Source of the DNA: Phytohabitans flavus
Lineage (GTDB): Bacteria; Actinomycetota; Actinomycetes; Mycobacteriales; Micromonosporaceae
DNA: 64,000 nt
Direction of reading: 5' to 3'
Assembly: GCF_011764545.1 (NCBI RefSeq)
Contig: NZ_AP022870.1
Span: 682,001 to 746,000 of the forward strand
How positions within the stretch are numbered: position 1 is the stretch's first letter; each line of letters opens with the position of its first letter. This document shows, in pieces, positions 51,602-59,952 of the stretch. The position numbers were made by a program, and so were the translations under genes. Under the pieces are notes generated by a model. It had not been told where the DNA came from. It saw only the letters and a list, made by a program, of their open reading frames with translations, and did no database searches.

Positions 51602-52447
51602 ATGCTGCGCATCGCCGTCCCCAACAAAGGCACCCTGTCCCGACCCGCTACCGAGATGCTGCGCGAGGCGGGCTACCGCCAGCGCGGTGACGACCGCGAC
51701 CTCGTCTGCCGCGACGAGGGCAACGCGGTCGAGTTCTTCTACCTGCGCCCCCGCGACATCGCCACCTACGTCGGCTCGGGTGACCTCGACCTCGGCATCA
51801 CCGGCCGCGACCTGCTCTTCGACGCGGGCAGCCCGGCCGAGGAGATCCTCGACCTCGACTTCGGCGGGGCCACCTTCCGGTACGCGGCCCGCCCGGACGC
51901 ACTCTCCTCTGTGGACGAGATCGGCGGCCGGCGGGTCGCCACCGCGTACCCCGGCGTGGTCGAGCGCCACCTCGCCGAGCGGGGCCTCAAGGCCGACGTG
52001 ATCCGCCTCGACGGCGCGGTGGAAAACGCGGTGCGGCTCGGCGTCGCCGACGTCATCGCCGACGTGGTCTCCACCGGCGCCACGCTGCGCCAAGCCGGCC
52101 TGGTGACGGTCGGCGACCCGATCCTCGTGTCGTCCGCGCTGCTCATCCGCCGGGTCGGCGCGCCGGCCAACGGGCAGGTCGGGCAGCTTGTCCGCCGCCT
52201 CCAGGGCGTGCTTGTCGCCCGCCGCTACGTCATGCTGGCGTACGACGTGCGCGCCGACCTCCTCGACCAGGCCACCGCGCTCACCCCCGGCATCGAGTCG
52301 CCGACCATCTCCCCGCTGCACCGCGAGGGGTGGGTGGCCGTACAGGCGATGGTGCTCCGCGGCGACGTGCACAACATCATGGACGAGCTCTACGACCTGG
52401 GCGCCCGCGCGATCCTGGTAACGGACATCCACGCCTGCCGCCTGTGA
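51602..52447 (+). CDS. hisG: ATP phosphoribosyltransferase, long form
   Basis: First, feedback-regulated step of histidine synthesis. N-terminus MLRIAVPNKGTLSRPATEML; catalytic motifs DLDLGITGRDLL and the PRPP loop ADVVSTGATLRQAGL. The C-terminal ACT-like domain (residues about 205-281) binds histidine. 281 residues. ATG 51602 has GAAGGAG a few bases upstream; in-frame codons before it are not conserved. Confidence 0.96.
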   Translation: MLRIAVPNKGTLSRPATEMLREAGYRQRGDDRDLVCRDEGNAVEFFYLRPRDIATYVGSGDLDLGITGRDLLFDAGSPAEEILDLDFGGATFRYAARPDALSSVDEIGGRRVATAYPGVVERHLAERGLKADVIRLDGAVENAVRLGVADVIADVVSTGATLRQAGLVTVGDPILVSSALLIRRVGAPANGQVGQLVRRLQGVLVARRYVMLAYDVRADLLDQATALTPGIESPTISPLHREGWVAVQAMVLRGDVHNIMDELYDLGARAILVTDIHACRL

Positions 52448-52471
52448 GGCGCCCCGCTCGCCGGCCGAGCG

Positions 52472-52533
52472 GTTGATCAGGGACTTCGTGGGCGAGTCGT
52501 CCGGCGCGTCCCCCCACCAACTCCCTGATCAAC
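52472..52533. repeat. Palindromic repeat C, copy 2 (62 bp)
   Basis: GTTGATCAGGGACTTCGTGGG and CCCCACCAACTCCCTGATCAAC: the reverse complement of copy 1 at 6897-6958 in its arms, with a different loop. It sits between convergent hisG and the oxidoreductase gene. Confidence 0.8.
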
Positions 52534-52545
52534 CACGCCTGGGGT

Positions 52546-53472
52546 TTAGGGGAGCAGGACTAGGCGGCCGCGGGTGCCGCCCTTGGCGAGCCGCTCGTGG
52601 GCCGCTGCTACGTCGGTCAGCGGGAGGGTTTGGGATACGCGCAGCGTGAGTTCGCCGCGCTCGGCTAGTGCTACCAGCTCGGCGAGTCTCGTGCTGTCGG
52701 GCTCGACTTCGACGCCGGTGGTGTGGATGTCGCGTTCGGGCGGGGGAGTTAGGGGTCCGGCGCCGGCGACGAACGTGCCGCCGTCCCGCACCGCGCCCAG
52801 CGCCGGCGCCCCGATGAACGCCGGGTCGTACAGGGCGTCGACCGGCCCGCCCGCCACCGCTCGCACCGCGGCCGCGACGTCGTCCGCCCGGGGTACGAAC
52901 ACCGCGCCGAGCCCGCGCAGGAACTCCTCGTCCTGCGGGCCCGCGATCGCGTACACAGTCAGTCCACGGTGGACGGCGAGCTGCGCCGCGTAGGCACCGA
53001 CCGCGCCGGCCGCCCCGGTGATCGCGATGGTGCCCTCCGCCAGCCCGGCAAGGTCGAGCGCCTGGTCGGCGGTGAGCGCGTTGAGCGGCAGCGTGGCGGC
53101 GGCCGCCGGCTCCACACCGGCCGGCGCGGTGGCGGTGGCGGCGGCGTCCAGCAGGGCGTACTCCGCCTGGGTCCCGTCACCTCCACCGCGGAACCAGTGG
53201 CGCATCCCGACGACCTCGTCGCCCGGCCGGAACGCGGTGACCCCCTCGCCCACCGCGTCGACGGTGCCGGCGAGGTCCCACCCCGGCACGAACGGCGGCC
53301 GCACGGGCAGGTGTTCCGCGAAGGCACCCGCCCGGGTAGCGATGTCGATCGGCTGTACGGGGGCGGCCCGCACCTGTACGCGAAGCTGCCCCGGGCCCGG
53401 CTCGGGCAGGGGCTGGTCGGTGACCCGCAGGACCTCCGGGCCGCCGTACTCGCTGATGGTCACGGCACGCAT
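52546..53472 (-). CDS. Zinc-free quinone oxidoreductase-like MDR protein
   Basis: 308 residues. Medium-chain dehydrogenase fold without the zinc ligands: MRAVTISEYGGPEVLRVTD at the start, PFVPGWDLAGTVDAVGEGV, and the NADPH site ITGAAGAVGAYAAQLAV. It likely reduces quinones or electrophiles. It is divergent from the HxlR regulator, a frequent pairing for redox or electrophile response. Confidence 0.9.
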   Translation of the reverse strand: MRAVTISEYGGPEVLRVTDQPLPEPGPGQLRVQVRAAPVQPIDIATRAGAFAEHLPVRPPFVPGWDLAGTVDAVGEGVTAFRPGDEVVGMRHWFRGGGDGTQAEYALLDAAATATAPAGVEPAAAATLPLNALTADQALDLAGLAEGTIAITGAAGAVGAYAAQLAVHRGLTVYAIAGPQDEEFLRGLGAVFVPRADDVAAAVRAVAGGPVDALYDPAFIGAPALGAVRDGGTFVAGAGPLTPPPERDIHTTGVEVEPDSTRLAELVALAERGELTLRVSQTLPLTDVAAAHERLAKGGTRGRLVLLP

Positions 53473-53534
53473 GGCTTGTGTTCCTCTCGCTAGCTCTCCA
53501 GCTCTTGACTTGCTCCAGGAGCGTATGGAGCCCT

Positions 53535-53551
53535 ACTCTCTGGCAGAAAGT
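53535..53551. promoter_or_regulatory. HxlR-type operator candidate
   Basis: ACTCTCTGGCAGAAAGT is a nearly perfect 8+1+8 inverted repeat between the divergent oxidoreductase and HxlR genes, 41 bases before the latter. An AGGTACCT palindrome adjoins it. A plausible site for self-regulation. Confidence 0.5.
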
Positions 53552-53592
53552 AGGTACCTGGGAGTGCCTTAGTCACCAGAGGGGAGGCCAGC

Positions 53593-53997
53593 ATGGCCAC
53601 GGCGACCGCCGCGCAGCGCCGCAAGCAGGCCAAGGAGGCGTATGACGCGTTCCTGGCCGAGTGCCCGACCCGGCAGCTGCTGGAGACGCTGAGCGACAAG
53701 TGGATGGGGCTGGTGCTCGCCTCACTCGGCCACGGCCCGATGCGGCACAGCGAGCTGGCCCGCAAGATCGCCGGCGTGAGCCAGAAGATGCTCACCCAGA
53801 CGCTGCGCACGCTGGAGCGCGACGGCCTTGTCGCCCGCACGGTCACCCCGACGGTGCCGGTCCGCGTCGACTACGAGCTCACCCCGCTCGGCCGCGACCT
53901 CGCGCCGGTGATGGTCGCCATCAAGACCTGGGCCGAGGCGCACATGGACGAGGTGCGGGCCGCCCGTACGGCGTACGACGAGGGCCAGCCCGCCTGA
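53593..53997 (+). CDS. HxlR-family transcriptional regulator
   Basis: 134 residues. The winged helix carries the family pattern: CPTRQLLETLSDKWMGLVL (with the N-terminal Cys often used for redox sensing), LGHGPMRHSELARKIAGVS, KMLTQTLRTLERDGLVARTV and VDYELTPLGRDL. ATG 53593 follows GGGGAGG. It probably represses the divergent oxidoreductase. A strong terminator follows. Confidence 0.92.
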   Translation: MATATAAQRRKQAKEAYDAFLAECPTRQLLETLSDKWMGLVLASLGHGPMRHSELARKIAGVSQKMLTQTLRTLERDGLVARTVTPTVPVRVDYELTPLGRDLAPVMVAIKTWAEAHMDEVRAARTAYDEGQPA

Positions 53998-54010
53998 CCC
54001 CGGACATGGC

Positions 54011-54047
54011 AAGGCCCGGCCCTCCCGAGTGGGGAGGGCCGGGCCTT
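54011..54047 (+). terminator. Intrinsic terminator after the HxlR gene
   Basis: Perfect 16-base arms AAGGCCCGGCCCTCCC and GGGAGGGCCGGGCCTT with a five-base loop, then TTTTCC. The strongest terminator in the window. Confidence 0.92.
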
Positions 54048-54112
54048 TTCCTGGGGGTGTGAGTGTGGCTTGTTACGCCTGCTCGACGGCGGGCGCGTCA
54101 CGCCCTACATAA

Positions 54113-54133
54113 CTTGAGTCGGGTCGACTCAAT
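54113..54133. promoter_or_regulatory. HAIR-like (HspR) operator candidate
   Basis: CTTGAGT, seven bases, ACTCAAT: thirteen of fourteen fixed positions match the HspR-associated inverted repeat CTTGAGT-N7-ACTCAAG. It lies 19 bases before a short ORF and near a TACATAACT stretch that could be a -10. Confidence 0.6.
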
Positions 54134-54151
54134 TCCCGACCCCAGCCCCCG

Positions 54152-54241
54152 ATGTGGATGTATGACGATGCATTACGGTACGAACGGGTTCGGGCCTTGG
54201 CCGGCCCGGAGCTGGACGAGTGGCGGAGGCGATTGGGATGA
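54152..54241 (+). CDS. Hypothetical 29-residue protein
   Basis: MWMYDDALRYERVRALAG followed by PELDEWRRRLG. First open frame after the HAIR-like site; its stop overlaps the next start (ATGA). No clear ribosome site and no recognised family. It may only be a leader. Confidence 0.35.
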   Translation: MWMYDDALRYERVRALAGPELDEWRRRLG

Positions 54242-54465
54242 GCGGTCCGGACTTCGAGGGAATGGGCAAGGACGAGGTGCTCGCCTGGTTCGACCGCGCG
54301 GATGACCTCTCCCCGGTCATCGCGACGATGGACGCGACGTCGGAGCCGGTCCGGCGGGCGCCCGGCGACGGGCCGATGATGCTGGCCAGTCTCCGGCCAG
54401 GTCGGGCCGCAGGTCGAGGCCGCCTGACGGGGGTGTCGGGCGAGTGGCAGACTCGGGAGGCGTGA
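54238..54465 (+). CDS. Hypothetical small protein, possibly a truncated CopG-like antitoxin
   Basis: 75 residues. KDEVLAWFDRADDLSPVIA and GDGPMMLASLRPG resemble the N-terminal part of CopG-type antitoxins, where SLR would begin the ribbon strand; the rest of the ribbon-helix-helix is missing and the Arg/Gly-rich tail looks out of frame. Coupled at both ends to neighbours (ATGA, GTGA). The family link is a weak inference. Confidence 0.4.
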   Translation: MSGPDFEGMGKDEVLAWFDRADDLSPVIATMDATSEPVRRAPGDGPMMLASLRPGRAAGRGRLTGVSGEWQTREA

Positions 54466-54938
54466 GCAGCACTGTCGTACGCCTGCGGCCGAGGCGGGCC
54501 CGGATCGTGGCCTGGATCCTGGCGGTCGCCATCCTGGTGGTCTTCACGCTGGTCGCCACCGGGCTCCGGGGCTCGACCGGCGACGGCTATGGCACGTTCC
54601 AGCGCGGCGACCAGTTCGCCATGGTCGGGCTTGGCGTGCTCTTCGCGCTTGGCATCCTGCTCTTCACCCGCCTCCAGGTGGAAGCGGACGAAAAGGGTAT
54701 CCGGGTGCGCAACCTCGTGGGTGGGTACGACCTGCCGTGGGACATGGTGCGCTCGGTCCGGTTCAACCGGGGCACGCCCTGGGCCACCCTGGAGCTGCGC
54801 GACGAGGACCTGCTGCCGATGATGGCGCTTCAGGCCGCCGACAAGCAGCACGCGGTAGACGGCGTCCGCGCCCTCCGCGCGCTCCTGGAGGCCGCCCAGC
54901 GCGACAAGGCCCCGCAGCCCGACGCGGTCACCGACTGA
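54462..54938 (+). CDS. PH-domain-like membrane protein
   Basis: 158 residues. Two transmembrane helices (IVAWILAVAILVVFTLVATG and FAMVGLGVLFALGILLF) precede a cytoplasmic bacterial PH-like domain (LQVEADEKGIRVRNLVGGYD, LPWDMVRSVRF). Conserved in Micromonosporaceae near hisG; function unknown. GTG 54462 overlaps the preceding stop. Confidence 0.75.
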   Translation: MSSTVVRLRPRRARIVAWILAVAILVVFTLVATGLRGSTGDGYGTFQRGDQFAMVGLGVLFALGILLFTRLQVEADEKGIRVRNLVGGYDLPWDMVRSVRFNRGTPWATLELRDEDLLPMMALQAADKQHAVDGVRALRALLEAAQRDKAPQPDAVTD

Positions 54939-54986
54939 GCCTGGCCCCGGGGTGCCGGTTGCCTCGCGGGACTAGCGTGACAGGCC

Positions 54987-57900
54987 ATGCGGACCGAGCC
55001 TGCGCTCACGTACAGCGGGGCCCTTTCGATCCTCGGCCAGCATGACCACCGCACCTTCGAGGCGCTGAACCGCCTTACCGGCGGCCTGATGCTCGCCGGC
55101 GCGGCGGTCGGCGCCAACCTTCTCGGCTACTTCGATCCCAAGGGCGAGGCCTCCGGGCTGGTACGCCAGCTGTTGGACCGGGCGGCCGACCGGCTGCTCG
55201 GCACCGCCGGTTACGAGCGGATGGAGCTGATCTCCGCCGCGCACACCGTCGTGGTGATCTCGTCGTTCTTCGACGCGCTGCGGCACGGCGTCGGCCCCCA
55301 GGAGTACGGCCGGCTGCGGTTGACCCGCGCCGAGAAGGCTCTGCTGGTGTCGGTCGACGCACCACCGCCGCCGCTACGGCAGGCCGGGGAGAGCTTGCTG
55401 GACAAGCTGGTCATGACGGAGCTGCCAATGCCCTCGCCGCGCCGAGGGTGGCACGAGCACGTGTCCCAGCACATGGAGCCGTACCTGCGGCGAGTCGCCG
55501 ACCAGTCGGTGCGGTTCCTGTCCGGGCTGGAGGCTTGGCGGTACACGCCGGGCAGCGACGCCACCAGCGCGCTCATGACGCAGGTCGTCGCCGAGTCGCT
55601 GCGCCGTTACACGGACGCGTACCAGAGACTGGCCGCCCAGGTGCCGGAGTTGCTGGTGTGGGCGTCCTGGGGAGAGCACGCCGCCACGCGGCACGAGCTG
55701 CGCGAGATGGAAGCACGGCTGAGCGTCCTGCTGGGCGACCGCTCACGCACCATGGACGGGCTCGCCCGGATCCTCGTCGCCGCGACGTCCCAGGCACGCG
55801 CGGCCGAGCAGCGGGACATGCTCGCGGCGATCAACAGCGCCGCGCTGGACCGTTCGGTCGTCGCCACGGACGCGCTGCGGTACGCCGGAGACGTCGCCTT
55901 CCCCAGCGTCCGCGACGGGTACGTGACACCCGCGTTCCGTTTCGCGGTGGCGTCGAGCAAGGCGATGCCGAGCCAGGAAGCGTGGTGGTCGAAGCAGCCC
56001 CTGCGCGAGGATCTCGACAGCTTCCTCGCCGCCCACCTCGCCTCCCCGGAGGGTTGCCGGCTGCCGCTGCTGGTGCTCGGCCACCCAGGCGCCGGAAAGT
56101 CGCTGCTGACCAAGGTGCTGGCCGCCCAGTTGCCGCCCACCGGGTTCGCGGCCGTCCGGGTGCCGCTGCGAGCCGTCGAGGCTGGGGCGGCCGTGCACCG
56201 CCAGATCGCCCAGGCACTGGAGCGCGAGACCCACGGCAGGGTGTCGTGGCCCAGCCTGGCCGCCGAGAGTAGGGACGTGACCCGGGTGGTGCTCCTGGAC
56301 GGCCTCGACGAGCTGATCCAGGCCACCGGCATCGCCCAGTCGGAGTACCTCCAGCAGGTGGCGGAGTTTCAGGAGCGGGAGCGGGACCTGAAGTCGCCGA
56401 TGGCCGTCGTGGTCACGTCTCGCACGGTGGTGGCGGACCGGGCGCGGATCCCGGACGGCAGCCTCATGATCAAGCTGGAGGACTTCGACCAACCTCGTAT
56501 CGTGCGGTGGCTGGAAGTGTGGCGCCAGACCAACGAGGCCCAGGAGGCGGCCGGCACGTTCCGGGCGCTCGGGCTGGAGTCCGCACTGCGTCACGTCCAG
56601 CTCGCCGCCCAGCCACTGCTGCTGCTCATGCTCGCCCTGTACGCGGCTGACCCGCGGCTGCCCGACCCTGGCGACCAGGTGCTCTCCACGGCCGGTCTCT
56701 ACCAGCGGCTGCTCGACAACTTCGCCCGGCGCGAGCTGCGCAAGAGCGCGCCGAGGCCACTTGCGGCGGGCCACGACACCGCCGTCGCCGGCGAGCTGTG
56801 GCATCTGGGCCTGGCCGCGTTCGGCATGTTCAACCGTGGCCGGCAGCAGATCGCGGAGAGCGAGCTGGAAACGGACATGAACGAGGTGATCGGCCCGGCA
56901 AAGCCCGTCGACGTGGGCCCGACGATGGAGGCGCCGGTCAGCCGCGCGCAGCGTACTGTCGGCAAGTTCTTCTTCGTGCACGCGGCCGAGGCGGACACGC
57001 ATCGCACCGAGGAGACCCGCCGTACGTACGAGTTCCTGCACGCCACGTTCGGCGAATACCTCGTCGCCGCCACGACCATCGACCTGCTGCGCGAGGCGGC
57101 GCGGCGCCGGGAGAGCGCGCGGCGCTCGCCGTACGGGGAGACGCCGCGGGAGCGGCATCTGCCACTGCTGCTGTCGCACCAACCGTTCCTGAAGCGCCGG
57201 CCGATCATCACGTTCGCCCAGGAGCTGTTTCGCGAGCTGCCGCCCCAGGACGCGGAGGAGGTGCGGCAGGCGCTGGAGGAGTTGGCCGCCGAGGCGCGGC
57301 AGCTGGACCAGTCCGCGCTGTTCGCGCTGCACAACCCCTCCGGTGGCGACGCGGTCGCCCGGCTCGCCACCTATTCGGCCAACCTCGTCGCGCTCTGCAC
57401 GCTGCTCACCGGGGGTGTGCCGCTCGCCCGGCTGGCACCGCCCGGATCCACACCGGACCTGTGGTGGTCCTCCACCGTGCGCCTCTGGCACGCCGGCCTG
57501 GACGACGACGGATGGGCGGCCACGCTCACCGCGTTCCGGGTGCGGCTCAGGCCGTACACCGTGGACGGCCGGTCGGAGCGGTGGCTCATGCCCAACCCGG
57601 ATCAGCAGTCCAGCCTCGTCGACGACGTCGAGGCACACGCGATGGCCGTGCCCCACCGAGCCGACCGGCTGCGGCTGGGCACCGTCGTCTACCAGCGGCT
57701 CGCGCCGCACGGGCCGATGCCCGGGGGACTGGAGCGACTGCTGGAGATCTCGCTGCGTCCGCCGCACGCCGAGCTGCGTGAGCTGTACCGCGAAATGATC
57801 GCGACGACGCACGCCGTGCCTGAGCATGCCTGCCCGCTGCTGCTGACCTGCCTCGCCCGCGATGCCGAACACCTGCCGCTGCGGACCGTGGTGATCGCCC

Positions 57901-58187
57901 TCGACGTCCTGTTCCGCTCGTCCTGGGCGCAGCCGCCGCACCTGCCGGACATCGCCAAGGTCTTCGCCGCCCATCCGCAGCTGCTGACCCAGCAGCGGCT
58001 GGCGGTGTTGGCGGAGGCGTTCGGCCCGGTCAGCGCGGCCGAGTGGACCCGGCTCTTGACCGGGGCGCTGCTCAGCCGCCCAGGAGGCTGGCCCGCCGAC
58101 CAGGAGGAGCTGGCCGGACAGGTGGGGGAGACGTTCTGCCAAGCGGTGGACCTGATGGCGCGGCTACCCACCCCGGTGGACGAGTAG
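54987..58187 (+). CDS. NACHT-domain STAND NTPase with helical N-terminal domain (bNACHT-like)
   Basis: 1066 residues. The N-terminal helical region (TFEALNRLTGGLMLAGAAVG, then ELISAAHTVVVISSFFDALR) matches my memory of the actinobacterial NACHT N-terminal helical domains (NNH7 type). The NTPase core has Walker A LGHPGAGKSLL (residues about 364-374), Walker B VVLLDGLDEL (434-443, with the second Asp-Glu pair typical of NACHT) and sensor VVVTSR near 475. A long helical C-terminal part follows, without clear WD40 or TPR repeats. Bacterial NACHT proteins include anti-phage sensors. No nuclease or other effector domain is visible. A TAGCGT box ends eight bases before the ATG, so the transcript may be nearly leaderless. 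Confidence 0.85.
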   Translation: MRTEPALTYSGALSILGQHDHRTFEALNRLTGGLMLAGAAVGANLLGYFDPKGEASGLVRQLLDRAADRLLGTAGYERMELISAAHTVVVISSFFDALRHGVGPQEYGRLRLTRAEKALLVSVDAPPPPLRQAGESLLDKLVMTELPMPSPRRGWHEHVSQHMEPYLRRVADQSVRFLSGLEAWRYTPGSDATSALMTQVVAESLRRYTDAYQRLAAQVPELLVWASWGEHAATRHELREMEARLSVLLGDRSRTMDGLARILVAATSQARAAEQRDMLAAINSAALDRSVVATDALRYAGDVAFPSVRDGYVTPAFRFAVASSKAMPSQEAWWSKQPLREDLDSFLAAHLASPEGCRLPLLVLGHPGAGKSLLTKVLAAQLPPTGFAAVRVPLRAVEAGAAVHRQIAQALERETHGRVSWPSLAAESRDVTRVVLLDGLDELIQATGIAQSEYLQQVAEFQERERDLKSPMAVVVTSRTVVADRARIPDGSLMIKLEDFDQPRIVRWLEVWRQTNEAQEAAGTFRALGLESALRHVQLAAQPLLLLMLALYAADPRLPDPGDQVLSTAGLYQRLLDNFARRELRKSAPRPLAAGHDTAVAGELWHLGLAAFGMFNRGRQQIAESELETDMNEVIGPAKPVDVGPTMEAPVSRAQRTVGKFFFVHAAEADTHRTEETRRTYEFLHATFGEYLVAATTIDLLREAARRRESARRSPYGETPRERHLPLLLSHQPFLKRRPIITFAQELFRELPPQDAEEVRQALEELAAEARQLDQSALFALHNPSGGDAVARLATYSANLVALCTLLTGGVPLARLAPPGSTPDLWWSSTVRLWHAGLDDDGWAATLTAFRVRLRPYTVDGRSERWLMPNPDQQSSLVDDVEAHAMAVPHRADRLRLGTVVYQRLAPHGPMPGGLERLLEISLRPPHAELRELYREMIATTHAVPEHACPLLLTCLARDAEHLPLRTVVIALDVLFRSSWAQPPHLPDIAKVFAAHPQLLTQQRLAVLAEAFGPVSAAEWTRLLTGALLSRPGGWPADQEELAGQVGETFCQAVDLMARLPTPVDE

Positions 58188-58702
58188 GTGAGTATCGCAC
58201 CCGCTTTCGCGTTCCTGAGTACATGCTGGTAACCTTGCTTAGTCGACCAGCTGTCACTGCATGTGCGGCGACAGCCACGAAGCGGAGCGCCTGCTCCCAC
58301 CCGAGTCGTTCCCAGTGGACGTCCGGGTCCGGTCAGCCGGTTCCGGGGAATCCTCGGGTCCGGCGGCGCGTTGTGATCTGATGCGCCCGACCGGTCGAGC
58401 GGGCCCTGGCATCTTCGCCGGGGCCTTCTGCTTTTTGGCCGGCACACGCGCCGAGCGGCGTGTGCGCCAGCCGGCGGCCCAGCGACGACACACGTCAGCG
58501 GGCTACCGAGCCGGCACACGCGGCCATCAGCTCCCCGCCCGGCACGCGCGCCGACCGAGGTCGGCGCCCTGCGCGGGTGCGGTTCCAGCCAAGCCAGCGC
58601 AAACGCCTCAGCCGACCGGCGCCCGCCGTGAAGCGGAGGCAGGAGGCACACACGACCGGCCGCAAGCCCGCGACCGGACGAAGATCGCAATGAGGAGGCC
58701 CC
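58188..58702. other. Long leader before infC
   Basis: 515 bases without a credible protein gene. It contains an attenuator-like terminator (58401-58436) and a second hairpin, GCACACGC/GCGTGTGC, soon after it. A purine-rich ribosome site GAGGAGG ends four bases before the infC start. Probably the regulated 5' leader of the infC-rpmI-rplT operon. Confidence 0.6.
58401..58436 (+). terminator. Attenuator-like terminator in the infC leader
   Basis: GGGCCCTGGC pairs with GCCGGGGCCT around ATCTTC, followed by TTCTGCTTTTT. It lies about 270 bases before the infC start, where it could stop transcription early unless an alternative fold forms. Confidence 0.6.
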
Positions 58703-59319
58703 ATCAGCGCCGAACCACGCGTGAACGAGCAGATCCGGGCACGTGAGGTCCGACTGGTCGGCCCTGACGGTGAGCAGGTGGGCATTGTCCCACTGGAGCG
58801 CGCCCTTCAGCTGGCCACGGACGTCGACCTGGACCTGGTCGAGGTTGCACCGATGGCGCGCCCGCCGGTGTGCAGGCTCATGGACTTTGGAAAGTTCAAG
58901 TACGAGAGCGCACTGAAGGCGCGCGAAGCGCGGCGTAACCAGCAGCAGACCGTCATCAAGGAGATGAAGCTCCGGCCGAAGATCGACCCCCACGACTACG
59001 AGACCAAGAAGGGTCACGTAGTGCGGTTCCTCAAGGCGGGCGACAAGGTCAAGGTGACGATCATGTTCCGAGGTCGGGAGCAGAGCCGACCGGAGCTGGG
59101 CTACCGGCTCCTGCGGCGGCTCGAATCCGAGATCTCGGACCTGGGGTATGTGGAGGCCGCTCCCAAGCAGGACGGCCGCAACATGATTATGGTTTTGGCT
59201 CCGCACCGGGCCACCAAGGCCGCCGCAACGGCAGCCAAGGGCCGGGGCGTGAGCGGGAGCCCGGTGCCGACGAGGCACCGCCGGCCGAGGCCGGACCCGC
59301 CGGACAGTCCGGCGAGTAG
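58703..59319 (+). CDS. infC: Translation initiation factor IF-3, AUC start (apparent 3' frameshift at 59244-59247)
   Basis: Checks the initiator tRNA and start codon on the 30S subunit. The protein begins at ATC 58703 ([19 protein letters not shown]) four bases after GAGGAGG; the GTG at 58721 has no ribosome site. Rare starts of this kind let IF-3 limit its own synthesis. Motifs: [15 protein letters not shown] and [17 protein letters not shown]. Four G at 59244-59247 should be five: corrected tail [19 protein letters not shown] to TAG 59317-59319, about 205 residues. Uncorrected, it reads on into rpmI as a false fusion. Confidence 0.92.
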
Positions 59320-59338
59320 CAGGGGAGAGACGTTCCAG

Positions 59339-59533
59339 ATGCCGAAGATGAAGAGCCACACGGGTACGGGCAAGCGGGTCAAGGTGACCGGCAGCGGCAA
59401 GCTCGTCAAGCAGCAGGCCGGTCTGCGTCACAACTTCGAGGGCAAGCCCTCCACCCGCACCCGCCGGCTGTCCGGCACCGTCCTGGTGGCCAAGGCTGAC
59501 GTCAAGCGAGTCAAGAAGCTGCTGGGCCGCTGA
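59339..59533 (+). CDS. rpmI: 50S ribosomal protein L35
   Basis: 64 residues, strongly basic: [20 protein letters not shown] and [18 protein letters not shown] are the L35 signatures. ATG 59339 follows GGGGAGAGACG. It lies 19 bases after the corrected infC stop and 32 before rplT. Confidence 0.96.
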   Translation: MPKMKSHTGTGKRVKVTGSGKLVKQQAGLRHNFEGKPSTRTRRLSGTVLVAKADVKRVKKLLGR

Positions 59534-59565
59534 CGCGTACCACTTGACAGAGAGAAGGAGTTGAG

Positions 59566-59952
59566 ATGGCACGCGTCAAGCGGGCTGTGAACGCCCAGAA
59601 GAAGCGCCGTACCCTGCTGGAAGAGGCGAGCGGTTACCGGGGCCAGCGCTCCCGGCTGTACCGCAAGGCCAAGGAGCAGGTGCTGCACTCGATGCAGTAC
59701 GCCTACCGGGACCGTCGCGACCGCAAGGGCGACTTCCGGCAGCTGTGGATCACCCGGATCAACGCTGGGGCCCGCGCCAACGGCCTCACCTACAACCGGC
59801 TGATCCAGGGCCTGCGCCTGGCGGGCGTCGAGGTCGACCGCAAGATTCTGGCCGACATGGCGGTCAACGACGCGCCGGCCTTCGCCGCGCTCGTCGAGGT
59901 CGCCCGCGCGGCGGTGGCTGCGGAGGGCACCGGCGGCGCTCAGGCCGCGTGA
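59566..59952 (+). CDS. rplT: 50S ribosomal protein L20
   Basis: 128 residues. [40 protein letters not shown] and the C-terminal globular part ([20 protein letters not shown]). Needed early in 50S assembly; the C-terminal domain can also bind leader mRNA in other bacteria. ATG 59566 follows GAGAAGGAG. Stop overlaps the next gene (GTGA). Confidence 0.97.
   Translation: MARVKRAVNAQKKRRTLLEEASGYRGQRSRLYRKAKEQVLHSMQYAYRDRRDRKGDFRQLWITRINAGARANGLTYNRLIQGLRLAGVEVDRKILADMAVNDAPAFAALVEVARAAVAAEGTGGAQAA

Noticed and set aside
55743..58142. A 799-codon antisense frame within the NACHT gene
   Set aside because: Arg/Gly/Leu-rich low-complexity translation without motifs; the plus strand has clear Walker motifs.
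58261..58746. An open frame of 161 codons in the infC leader
   Set aside because: Arg/Ala/Pro-rich, overlaps the infC start in another frame, lacks a ribosome site and crosses the terminator hairpin.
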